From the NCBI GenBank assembly GCA_013044305.1, contig JABEUT010000138.1, positions 1 to 16,040 of the forward strand: a stretch of DNA of 16,040 nucleotides, in the 5' to 3' direction. Source of the DNA: Bacteroidia bacterium. Lineage in GTDB: Bacteria > Bacteroidota > Bacteroidia > JABEUT01. The notes beneath the pieces are model-generated. The model did not search any database, was not told the DNA's origin, and saw only the letters and a program-made list of their open reading frames with translations. The translations under genes and the position numbers were made by a program. How positions within the stretch are numbered: the stretch's first letter is position 1; the number at the start of each line of letters is the position of its first letter. Below, piece by piece: positions 1 to 7,166 of this stretch.

Positions 1-2478
1 CACACCAAGATACAAAAAGGACAGTTTCAGAAGGTTGTTCATTTCCAGCCCTGATTCATAATAGCCCAGGTTCATCGTTCTGAATGAGGTATTGTACTGG
101 CTATCTGGGTTATCAAGCCAGCCCCAGCCCGCGTGCATCACCACGGCAGGGTGAGGCTTGAATTTCCCTATATGGAAAAGGTACGATTCAAAGTTGTGCA
201 TGTAGAACATGTTTATATAGCGGCTCGACAGGAACTCGTTTATCCGCATCGTCTCAAAGGTATTATCCACAGCCACGCTGTAGCCTATGTTCTGGGTATA
301 GGTTGCCCTTGCATCATAGAGCAGGGTATAAGGAACATTGCCCTGCACATAGCCGGCAAGCGCCTGAAACTGGGAATAGCCCGCCTGCGGAACCCTGAAT
401 ACTTTACTCAACTTAAAATCATACCTTGTGTAATTGTATTCTCCTTTCAGAAAACCGTTCAGGCCGCTTGCCGAAATACCTTGGGTAATGTTGAGCCACA
501 CCACAGGATATTTGGTTCCCAGGGAAATCATGCCCATCGGGCTTTTAAGAAATTTTTCGTCGTAGGCAAAACGAATATTTATTCCCGCTTCGGTAAAATA
601 AAACTGGTTGGTGAACACGGTTCCGCTGCCTTCGTTGGTTCCGAAAAGGTAGCTGTTGGTGGCTTGCTGCACCTGCTGGTCGGTAAATAGGTTGAACCGG
701 AAATAGCGCAGTGCGTCGAATGAAAGGGAGGCTCTTTCCTCAACAATCTTATTCATGTTTGTTATAAAATATTTACGGTACTGTTCGGTCGATAGCATGT
801 TCTGGTCATTATCGTTATAGAAGGATACTCCTCCTGCCTCTATTACATCGTTGATGTAAGACAGATCCAGTTTCAGGTTGGAATATCTGTTAAAAAGGAA
901 CCCCGCATCGCCTCCGTATTTGAACGCCTTGTCGCCGAAACCGTAAGCCCCGTAGCCGCCCAGCGATACAATGCGCGATATTTTGTCATTGGTATGCCCG
1001 CCGAGTCCGGCCCTGAAATGCTCATAGCCGTTATAGGTAAGTACCCTATTCAGGTCCCAGTCGATGGCGCCGATCCTTAGCTTGCCGGTGGACAGCGCTT
1101 CCCACCACGATAATTTGCGGTCGAGGTGGGCGGCCTTGCCGAGACTGTCAATAACATGATACGTTTTTTTTTCTTTTGCCGATAGGGTGTCGTTGCGGTA
1201 CTTATCCCAAAGGCTGTCGGGCTGCTGCGATGCGTTCTGGGCTATGTCCACCTCCACCCTGCCGAATTGCCGTTTACGTAGTGCCGTGTCAAGGGTTATG
1301 TCTTTAATATAGCTTCTGGTTACTATTTTTATCTTATTGTGTTCATCATCCGGGTTTACGGCTTTATTGGTGGTTTGCACGGTTGAGTCTCCCAGGGATA
1401 TGTTGTTATAAATCCAGTCGGTGTTCAGCTGAACCGGAAACCAGCTCCCCCCCTTGATCTGTTCATATTTCTGCTGTATGTGAATCGAAACCAGGTTGTC
1501 CTCCATTACCGGCTCTGCAATTACGTTTTGAATGGCAAACCCGTTTGTGTTGATGTACAACACCCCCTTCATGCCGTTAAAGTTTTTCTTTTTATCCGGG
1601 CTGAAGGAGATGATGAATACTGTGTCCTTCCCCTGATACAGGGTGTCCTGCAAAATATAATTGTACCGTTTCAGCCCCGCTGCGGATATGGGGTTAAGGT
1701 AATCGTCGCCGAGTATGTTTATAAGGTTTGCATAAAAGGAAAACGATTGCAGCTGCGTGGCGAGCAGGGCGAAGGGCGAATTTTTAAGACCAGAAGTTCT
1801 TTCGGCTATAACCCTTTCATAGCTATGCCCAGGGTAGAGGTAGCGGCGTTCGCTAACCGATTCCACCAGAAAAAGATATTGTTTATTGAAGAAATCTGTT
1901 AAGGATACCTCCTTTTTTTTCGAAGTATCCTTTTTTGCCGTTTGCTTCTTTCTGGCTGTGTTTGCCGAATCCATCGAGTTCAGCGTGTCGGCCTTTTGTT
2001 TCATGTCGGCAGTTGCATACATCTTATTGTATGAGATGTATGTAAAGGAGTGTTTCTTTTCAGGGTTGTTGGAATCGCTATGCTCAATTGTTGCACGGAT
2101 AATGCGCAATGCAGGATTCACCCCGGGCAATATTTTAACTTCCGACAACTGGTACGATGCCTCCTGCAGCAATACGTTAATACGAATTAAGTGCCCTGTA
2201 TCCTTTATCGGAAGGGTTAAATCCTTATACCCTACATAAGTAAAATTGAGTGCGGATATGCGGGTGGCAGACGATATTCTGAAATTGCCATCAATGTCGG
2301 CGGTGGCTCCTGTTGCCGGATGCCCGGCTGCAGTCATATTCACAAAGGGCAGGGTGGCCCGTGTGGCTTTGTCCAGCACTTTACCTGTAATTACATATGG
2401 CTGCTGGGCCTGGCAAACGATAGATGCAAACAGGAAACGAAAGAGCGAGAAGATGAAAAGTACAAATCCCCGATTCAT
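1..2478 (-). CDS. DUF5686 / carboxypeptidase-regulatory-like outer-membrane protein, 3' end off window
   Basis: The reading frame is open from an ATG at 2478 to the left edge (826 codons, no stop). The translation starts MNRGFVLFIFSLFRFLFASI, a signal peptide ending around CQAQQ. A carboxypeptidase-regulatory-like beta domain follows at about residues 27-110 (YVITGKVLDKATRATLPFVN, then GNFRISS and FTYVGYKDL). The rest matches the DUF5686 family: HSDSNNPEKKHSFTYISYNK near residue 130, and near the edge FKPHPAVVMHAGWGW and YESGLEMNNLLK, which sit close to the C-terminus in this family, so only some tens of residues are probably missing. The long, aromatic-rich, alternating C-terminal half suggests an outer-membrane beta-barrel. 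Function is unknown; related proteins are surface or envelope proteins of Bacteroidota. It starts 23 bp after pdhC on the same strand with no separate promoter box, so it is probably read through from the pdh transcript. A Lys-rich insert lies near residues 180-195. Confidence 0.85.
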   Translation of the reverse strand, partial: MNRGFVLFIFSLFRFLFASIVCQAQQPYVITGKVLDKATRATLPFVNMTAAGHPATGATADIDGNFRISSATRISALNFTYVGYKDLTLPIKDTGHLIRINVLLQEASYQLSEVKILPGVNPALRIIRATIEHSDSNNPEKKHSFTYISYNKMYATADMKQKADTLNSMDSANTARKKQTAKKDTSKKKEVSLTDFFNKQYLFLVESVSERRYLYPGHSYERVIAERTSGLKNSPFALLATQLQSFSFYANLINILGDDYLNPISAAGLKRYNYILQDTLYQGKDTVFIISFSPDKKKNFNGMKGVLYINTNGFAIQNVIAEPVMEDNLVSIHIQQKYEQIKGGSWFPVQLNTDWIYNNISLGDSTVQTTNKAVNPDDEHNKIKIVTRSYIKDITLDTALRKRQFGRVEVDIAQNASQQPDSLWDKYRNDTLSAKEKKTYHVIDSLGKAAHLDRKLSWWEALSTGKLRIGAIDWDLNRVLTYNGYEHFRAGLGGHTNDKISRIVSLGGYGAYGFGDKAFKYGGDAGFLFNRYSNLKLDLSYINDVIEAGGVSFYNDNDQNMLSTEQYRKYFITNMNKIVEERASLSFDALRYFRFNLFTDQQVQQATNSYLFGTNEGSGTVFTNQFYFTEAGINIRFAYDEKFLKSPMGMISLGTKYPVVWLNITQGISASGLNGFLKGEYNYTRYDFKLSKVFRVPQAGYSQFQALAGYVQGNVPYTLLYDARATYTQNIGYSVAVDNTFETMRINEFLSSRYINMFYMHNFESYLFHIGKFKPHPAVVMHAGWGWLDNPDSQYNTSFRTMNLGYYESGLEMNNLLKLSFLYLGV

Positions 2479-2501
2479 TTTTCAGCCCGCATTTAGTAAA
2501 T

Positions 2502-3803
2502 TCAGATACTGTTAATGCCGAATAAAAGTACGGGGTATTCCATGTATTTACGGAATGTTTGCAGGAATTTGGAGCCCGTAACGCCGTCGACAATACGGTG
2601 GTCGCAGCTTAGAGTTACCTTCATAATATTGCCGGGCACAAGCTGCCCGTTTCGTACCAATGCCGCACCGCGTATTCCTCCTATCGCCATAATGCAGGAG
2701 TCGGGCGGATTGATGATCGCGGTAAACTCATCAATGCCGAACATGCCGAGGTTGGATATGGTGAATGTATTGCCCTCCCAGTCCGCGGGCTGAAGCTTTT
2801 TATCCTTGGCCTTCTGGGTAAAATCCTTTGTCTGCTGCGAAATCTGCGACAGGGTTTTGGTATCGGCGAATCGTATCACCGGAACCAGCAGCCCCTCACT
2901 TACGGCTACTGCCACACCTATATGAATATGCTTGTAGTAACGGATGGTATCGCCCCTCCAGGTTGCATTCACGCCCGGATGCTCCCGCAGCGCCTGGGCA
3001 GCTGCTTTTACGATGATGTCGTTAAAAGATATTTTCACACTTGCCACTGCGTTGATGGCTTCGCGTGCCTTCATCATCTCATCCATCTCTATCTCCATGG
3101 TCAGATAGAAATGAGGCGCCGTAAATTTGCTTTCCGAAAGCCTTTTGGCAATTGTTTTACGCATCTGCGACACGGGTTCATCTGTATACCCCTCCGTTGC
3201 CTGAACAGTCATGGCGCCCGGCGCGAATCCTTCTATATCACGTTTTATAACACGTCCTCCGTCGCCTGAACCTCTTATCGATCCGATATTGATGTGTCTT
3301 TCTATGGCAAGCCGCTTGGCCAGGGGCGATGCCTTTGAACGGCCGTTTTCCGGCATTGTGCTGTTTGGTATTGCAGCATTAACCTGTGCAGGCGCTTCTG
3401 CCGCTTTTTCTGCCTGGGGTGCCTTTGCTGCATCTGCTTTGGGCGTTTCCACGCGGCCTCCGTCGCTTTTGGCGGTTTCAGGTGAAGGACTCTGCGTGGC
3501 GCCGTTGGAAGCAGGTGCTGCAGCTTTTTTCTTCTCCGATTCGATGAGCGGGTTAACGTCTTCGCCTTTTTTACCTACTATGGCAAGTATTGAGTCCACA
3601 GGCGCAGCCTTGCCTTTATCTACGCCGATATAAAGCAATACGCCTTCCTGGAAAGATTCAAATTCCATCGTTGCCTTATCCGTTTCGATGTCGGCGAGCA
3701 GCTCTCCGTTCTTTACCGTATCGCCGATTTTTTTGTGCCATTGCGATACCACACCTTCCGTCATGGTGTCGCTCAACTTGGGCATCCTGATTATTTCCGC
3801 CAT
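2502..3803 (-). CDS. pdhC: Pyruvate dehydrogenase complex E2, dihydrolipoamide acetyltransferase
   Basis: 433 residues. It transfers acetyl groups from E1 to CoA through a swinging lipoyl arm and forms the core of the cytoplasmic pyruvate dehydrogenase complex. Seen in the sequence: one lipoyl domain (about residues 2-76) with lipoylation Lys43 in ETDKATMEFES; an Ala/Pro/Lys/Glu-rich mobile linker (about 90-155); a peripheral subunit-binding domain at 158-192 (ASPLAKRLAIERHINIGSIRG...RDIEG); and a catalytic domain from about 207 to the end with the acyltransferase signature DHRIVDG, giving His402 and Asp406. Length and domain order are normal for a single-lipoyl E2. It lies downstream of pdhA on the same strand, separated by an AT-rich 125-bp gap with no TAnnTTTG box. 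An E2 for 2-oxoglutarate or branched-chain acids is the alternative, but the adjacent E1 alpha is of the pyruvate type. Confidence 0.95.
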   Translation of the reverse strand: MAEIIRMPKLSDTMTEGVVSQWHKKIGDTVKNGELLADIETDKATMEFESFQEGVLLYIGVDKGKAAPVDSILAIVGKKGEDVNPLIESEKKKAAAPASNGATQSPSPETAKSDGGRVETPKADAAKAPQAEKAAEAPAQVNAAIPNSTMPENGRSKASPLAKRLAIERHINIGSIRGSGDGGRVIKRDIEGFAPGAMTVQATEGYTDEPVSQMRKTIAKRLSESKFTAPHFYLTMEIEMDEMMKAREAINAVASVKISFNDIIVKAAAQALREHPGVNATWRGDTIRYYKHIHIGVAVAVSEGLLVPVIRFADTKTLSQISQQTKDFTQKAKDKKLQPADWEGNTFTISNLGMFGIDEFTAIINPPDSCIMAIGGIRGAALVRNGQLVPGNIMKVTLSCDHRIVDGVTGSKFLQTFRKYMEYPVLLFGINSI

Positions 3804-3928
3804 GAAGTAATTTAAGATTTAGGAATTAAGATTTTAACAATTTCTCAACTTCAATTTTCAATTTTGGCAAAGGGTGTATAAAAGAATATTTAAAATTTTA
3901 AATCAATTTTATTAATCTCAAATCGTTT
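3804..3928. other. AT-rich pdhA-pdhC spacer with a 16-bp palindrome
   Basis: This 125-bp spacer is strongly AT-rich. It contains a perfect 16-bp palindrome, ATTTAAAATTTTAAAT, at 3888-3903, and loose repeats of AAGATTT/CAATTTT. There is no TAnnTTTG promoter box on the minus strand and no GC-rich terminator stem, so transcription from pdhA probably continues into pdhC. In such AT-rich sequence the palindrome may be chance. Confidence 0.4.
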
Positions 3929-4948
3929 TCAGTCCATAATAAATGGATAATCCTCCTGCGTATATACGTCTTTGTATAGTTCAGAAGGATCAGGATAGGG
4001 CGATTCGTCGGCAAACTTAACGGAGTCTTCTACCTGCTGCTTCACCTTTTTTTCTGTAGCTTCCACTTCGGCATCGCTTATCCATTTGTTCTGCTTCAGC
4101 AGGTTCAGGGTATGCTCTATCGGGTCCTGTGCCTTATATTCCTCTACTTCCTCCTTGGTGCGGTAGGTGGCGGGGTCGCTCATGGAATGCCCCCTGTAGC
4201 GGTAGGTTTTTACCTCCAGCAATGTCGGGCCCTCCTTCTTTCTTCCGCGTTCTGCCGCTTCGGCAACGGCTTCATGCACGGCTTCGCAGCGCATGCCGTC
4301 GACGGGCACCGAAGGCATGTTATAGCTTCTGCCCAGTTCGTACAGTTCCGTAACGTTGCTCGTCCTTTCTACCGATGTGCCCATGGCGTACTGGTTGTTT
4401 TCAATGATAAAAACCACCGGCAGCTTCCAGGTCATGGCCATATTAAATGTTTCGTGAAAGGCGCCCTGCCTTACCGCGCCGTCGCCCATGTAACAAAGCG
4501 TAACGCGATCGTTTTTATTATACTTATCGGCAAAGGCTATTCCTGCGCCGAGCGGAATCTGCCCGCCTACGATGCCATGGCCGCCAAAAAAACGGTGCTT
4601 TACATCAAAGATATGCATAGATCCTCCTTTGCCCTTGGAGCAGCCTGTGGCTTTGGCAAACAGTTCGGCCATTACATATTTAGGCTCAAGCCCCTTGGCA
4701 AGGGGATGAACGTGGTCGCGGTAGGCGGTAATGATGTTGTCATCGGGCCGGATGGCGCTAACGCTGCCGGCAGCAACTGCCTCCTGCCCTATATACAGGT
4801 GGCAGAAACCCCTTATCTTTTGCTGAATATATGCCTGCTGGGCCCGTTCTTCGAAGCGGCGCATGAGCAGCATGGTTTCGTACCACCATAAGTATTGCTC
4901 TGCGGTATATTTTTCAGCCGCCTGCTTTTTAGTCTTCACATTTGTCAT
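3929..4948 (-). CDS. pdhA: Pyruvate dehydrogenase E1 component, alpha subunit
   Basis: 339 residues from the ATG at 4948. It catalyses thiamine-diphosphate-dependent decarboxylation of pyruvate and reductive acetylation of E2, together with an E1 beta partner. Visible motifs: the N-terminal MLLMRRFEERAQQAYIQQKI and FCHLYIGQEA; the thiamine-diphosphate site from GDGAVRQG (GDG 155-157) to IIENN (Asn184-185); and the conserved loop YRGHSMSDPATYR (251-263), which in eukaryotes is the phosphorylation loop. The frame can be extended to a TTG at 4981, but that start lies upstream of the -7 boxes at 4970-4986 and would not be on the transcript, so 4948 is chosen. No E1 beta gene is adjacent; in many Bacteroidota pdhA and pdhC are neighbours and E1 beta is elsewhere. 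It is divergent from the hydrolase gene at 5059. Confidence 0.95.
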   Translation of the reverse strand: MTNVKTKKQAAEKYTAEQYLWWYETMLLMRRFEERAQQAYIQQKIRGFCHLYIGQEAVAAGSVSAIRPDDNIITAYRDHVHPLAKGLEPKYVMAELFAKATGCSKGKGGSMHIFDVKHRFFGGHGIVGGQIPLGAGIAFADKYNKNDRVTLCYMGDGAVRQGAFHETFNMAMTWKLPVVFIIENNQYAMGTSVERTSNVTELYELGRSYNMPSVPVDGMRCEAVHEAVAEAAERGRKKEGPTLLEVKTYRYRGHSMSDPATYRTKEEVEEYKAQDPIEHTLNLLKQNKWISDAEVEATEKKVKQQVEDSVKFADESPYPDPSELYKDVYTQEDYPFIMD

Positions 4949-4969
4949 CTTTATAGGAAGTATAAACTG

Positions 4970-4986
4970 CAAAAGTAGCAAAATTA
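4970..4986 (-). promoter_or_regulatory. Two tandem Bacteroidota -7 boxes upstream of pdhA
   Basis: Read on the minus strand, TAATTTTG (4986-4979) is followed after one base by TACTTTTG (4977-4970). Both are perfect matches to the Bacteroidota sigma-ABfr -7 consensus TAnnTTTG. The nearer box would start transcription around 4964, leaving a leader of about 16 nt before the ATG at 4948. No perfect -33 TTG is present at the usual distance. Confidence 0.7.
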
Positions 4987-5024
4987 GCGTATCGAAGGGA
5001 AGTACCCGCTTCGGTACGAAATGG

Positions 5025-5032
5025 TAATTTTG
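5025..5032 (+). promoter_or_regulatory. -7 box of the alpha/beta hydrolase gene
   Basis: TAATTTTG matches TAnnTTTG exactly and ends 26 bases before the ATG at 5059. It is divergent from the pdhA boxes, which begin 38 bp away. No clear -33 TTG is seen upstream. Confidence 0.6.
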
Positions 5033-5058
5033 CAGCCGTACCTGTGATTCACTAAGAT

Positions 5059-6342
5059 ATGAAGAAACTTTATTCAGCAGCCCTGCTTACGCTGTTGTTT
5101 TGTTACGGAGCGCATGCCGCGACTATCGGCGGTGTGGAAGGGGTGTGGCGCGGCAAGCTTAACCTGGGCTCCGCTTCACTACATATCGTTTTTCATTTGA
5201 GCCGAATGCAGGATGGAGGCTATGCCGCCACCATGGACAGCCCTGATCAGGGTGCAAGTGACATAGGCTGCGACAGTGTAAGGCTGCACAACGACAGCCT
5301 CTTTATTCATATCGCCGCAATACATGGTTCGTACACCGGAAGGTTGGCTAACGACTCCGAAATAGACGGAAACTGGATGCAGAACGGGTATATGCTGCCT
5401 TTAAAGCTGCTTAAAAGCAAAGGTGAGGAACCTGCACCGGCGGAATTAAACACAGACAGCAATTGTAACGAGACGGCCATAACCCTGCACACCCCTACCG
5501 GCGATATTTTCGGAACACTCTGCACCCCCAAAGGCTTTACAAAAGGCCCGGTGGCTCTTATCATTGCAGGCTCCGGACCAACTGACAGGAATTGCAACGG
5601 CCCGCTTCTGAAGACCGATGCCTATAAAATACTCGCCCATGAGCTGTCCGACAGCGGCATTGCATCGGTCAGGTATGACAAAAGGGGGATTGCCCAAAGC
5701 AACAAAGCTATGCCTGACGAAGCGGCCTTACGTTTCGGTGATCTTATAGATGATGCCGAAGGATGGATAAGACTGCTTAAAGCAGATAGCCGTTTCACGC
5801 AGGTTGCAATTATAGGGCACAGCGAAGGCTCGCTGATAGGCATGGTGGCAGCCCGCAGCGCAGGCGCAGGCGAATTCATCTCAATAGCAGGCGCCGGCGA
5901 AACCATTGACAAGATATTGAAAAGACAGTTGCAGAACCTGCCCGTCGGCAAGCGGGATACTGCATATTCCATTATAGACAGCCTTGCCGCAGGCCATACC
6001 GTTTCCAACGTACCGCCCGCCTTTTATCCCCTCGCCCGAAAAAGCGTGCAGCCCTATCTTATATCGTGGATGAAGTATAACCCTGCAGTTGAAATACATA
6101 ACCTTGCCATGCCGGTTTTAATTATTCAGGGAACAAATGATTTGCAGGTAACCGTGCAGGACGCAAAGGAGTTAAGCGAGGCGGATAAGAACGCGAAATT
6201 GGTTCTGCTGGATAAAATGAACCATATATTCAGGGATGTGGATGGAGGCAAGCAGGCAAACCTGGCTACTTTTAATAATCCGCTTCTGCCTATCGATAAC
6301 AAACTCGTTAGCAATATCTGTGATTTTATAAATAAAAAGTAG
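5059..6342 (+). CDS. Secreted alpha/beta hydrolase (S33-like) with N-terminal beta domain
   Basis: 427 residues. A signal peptide (MKKLYSAALLTLLFCYGAHA) points to export. Residues about 22-120 form the beta-rich N-terminal domain (GVWRGKL..., GNWMQNGYMLPLKL) that often precedes this kind of hydrolase in Bacteroidota. Residues about 140-427 are an alpha/beta-hydrolase fold: oxyanion-hole segment GSGPTDRNCNGP (171-182), nucleophile elbow GHSEG with Ser255, probable acid Asp361 in QGTNDLQV, and His389 in MNHIF. The triad is complete, so the enzyme is probably an active esterase or peptidase; the substrate is unknown. It is monocistronic by position: divergent from pdhA and convergent with the glycosyltransferase, whose stop lies 18 bp away. 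Confidence 0.88.
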   Translation: MKKLYSAALLTLLFCYGAHAATIGGVEGVWRGKLNLGSASLHIVFHLSRMQDGGYAATMDSPDQGASDIGCDSVRLHNDSLFIHIAAIHGSYTGRLANDSEIDGNWMQNGYMLPLKLLKSKGEEPAPAELNTDSNCNETAITLHTPTGDIFGTLCTPKGFTKGPVALIIAGSGPTDRNCNGPLLKTDAYKILAHELSDSGIASVRYDKRGIAQSNKAMPDEAALRFGDLIDDAEGWIRLLKADSRFTQVAIIGHSEGSLIGMVAARSAGAGEFISIAGAGETIDKILKRQLQNLPVGKRDTAYSIIDSLAAGHTVSNVPPAFYPLARKSVQPYLISWMKYNPAVEIHNLAMPVLIIQGTNDLQVTVQDAKELSEADKNAKLVLLDKMNHIFRDVDGGKQANLATFNNPLLPIDNKLVSNICDFINKK

Positions 6343-6359
6343 AAAGAGATTCCCGATAA

Positions 6360-7139
6360 CTACTGCGGGGAACTTGCCGGAACATCTTCTTTGTAAGTCT
6401 TTGCAGAAAAAAGGTTGTACTTCAAAATACACCATATTGTTCTGAATGCATCTTTCCAACCTATTTTCTTGCCGTCGCTTCGGGTGCGCCCGTAATAGGA
6501 TATGCCTACTTCATATATCCTTATTCCCTCAATCTTCGAAATCTTAGCTGTTACTTCAGGCTCAAAGCCAAATCTTTTTTCCTGCAGATTCAGGCGCTTT
6601 ATAATGCCTGTTTTAAACAGTTTATAGCAGGTTTCCATATCGGTAAGATTCAGGTTTGTGAATATATTGGAAAAGCCGGTAAGAAACCTGTTGCCTCCCG
6701 AATGCCAGTAATTCATTACCCGGTGGCTCCTGCCTCCTATGAAACGCGATCCATACACAACATCGGCCGAGCCTTTAAAGATGGGCTGGAAAAGCAAGCT
6801 TATTTCATCGGGGTCGAGTTCAAGGTCGCTGTCCTGAATTATTAGGTAATCGCCTGTTGCAAGTTCAATCCCTGTATGAATTGCCGCTCCCTTGCCTTGG
6901 TTCACCGCTTTATGGTGGATGATCAGTTCATTAGTTTTCTTAAATTCTTCGGGGCGCTTTTGGTATGTTTCAAAATAGCTGTCGAGTATTTTTGCCGAAT
7001 TGTCTTTTGAGCCGTCATTCACTGCTATTATTTCTTTGTACATGTTGTTTGGCAGGGACACTTCCAAAACCCTGTCGAGAAGTGCGGCTATGGTGCCCTC
7101 TTCGTTGTACACCGGAATAAGTATGGTCAGTTTCGGCAT
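6360..7139 (-). CDS. Family 2 glycosyltransferase, DPM1/polyprenyl-phosphate type
   Basis: 259 residues, a GT-A glycosyltransferase. Motifs: N-terminal LTILIPVYNEEGTI; nucleotide-sugar-binding Asp in AVNDGSKDNS (Asp42); NQGKGAAIHTG (80-90); metal-binding DSD (103-105) in IQDSDLELDPDE; and the acceptor region GSRF...GGNRFLTGFSN...DMETCYKLFK, as in dolichyl- or polyprenyl-phosphate sugar synthases. There is no C-terminal transmembrane pair, so it is a soluble or peripheral form. Family knowledge suggests it transfers a sugar from a nucleotide donor to a lipid phosphate; donor and acceptor are inferred, not shown. It is the third gene of the run behind the penicillin-binding protein and the acyl-CoA synthetase, 27 bp after the latter, and has no promoter box of its own. 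Confidence 0.9.
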   Translation of the reverse strand: MPKLTILIPVYNEEGTIAALLDRVLEVSLPNNMYKEIIAVNDGSKDNSAKILDSYFETYQKRPEEFKKTNELIIHHKAVNQGKGAAIHTGIELATGDYLIIQDSDLELDPDEISLLFQPIFKGSADVVYGSRFIGGRSHRVMNYWHSGGNRFLTGFSNIFTNLNLTDMETCYKLFKTGIIKRLNLQEKRFGFEPEVTAKISKIEGIRIYEVGISYYGRTRSDGKKIGWKDAFRTIWCILKYNLFSAKTYKEDVPASSPQ

Positions 7140-7166
7140 TTTTTCATAGTAGAATGGTGGGCAATA

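Noticed and set aside
133..2239. Long plus-strand open frames opposite the DUF5686 gene (133-690, 1480-1902, 1886-2239).
   Set aside because: They are antisense shadows: the minus-strand frame is continuous and matches a known family, while the plus-strand translations match nothing.
4112..4891. A 259-codon plus-strand open frame opposite pdhA.
   Set aside because: It is antisense to a well-conserved enzyme, has no promoter box and no recognisable domain; the openness follows from the codon composition of pdhA.
6350..6372. Imperfect TTCCCG/CGGGGAA stem between the convergent hydrolase and glycosyltransferase genes, as a shared terminator.
   Set aside because: The stem has a bulge, a 10-base loop and no T-run on the plus strand, and it overlaps the end of the glycosyltransferase gene.
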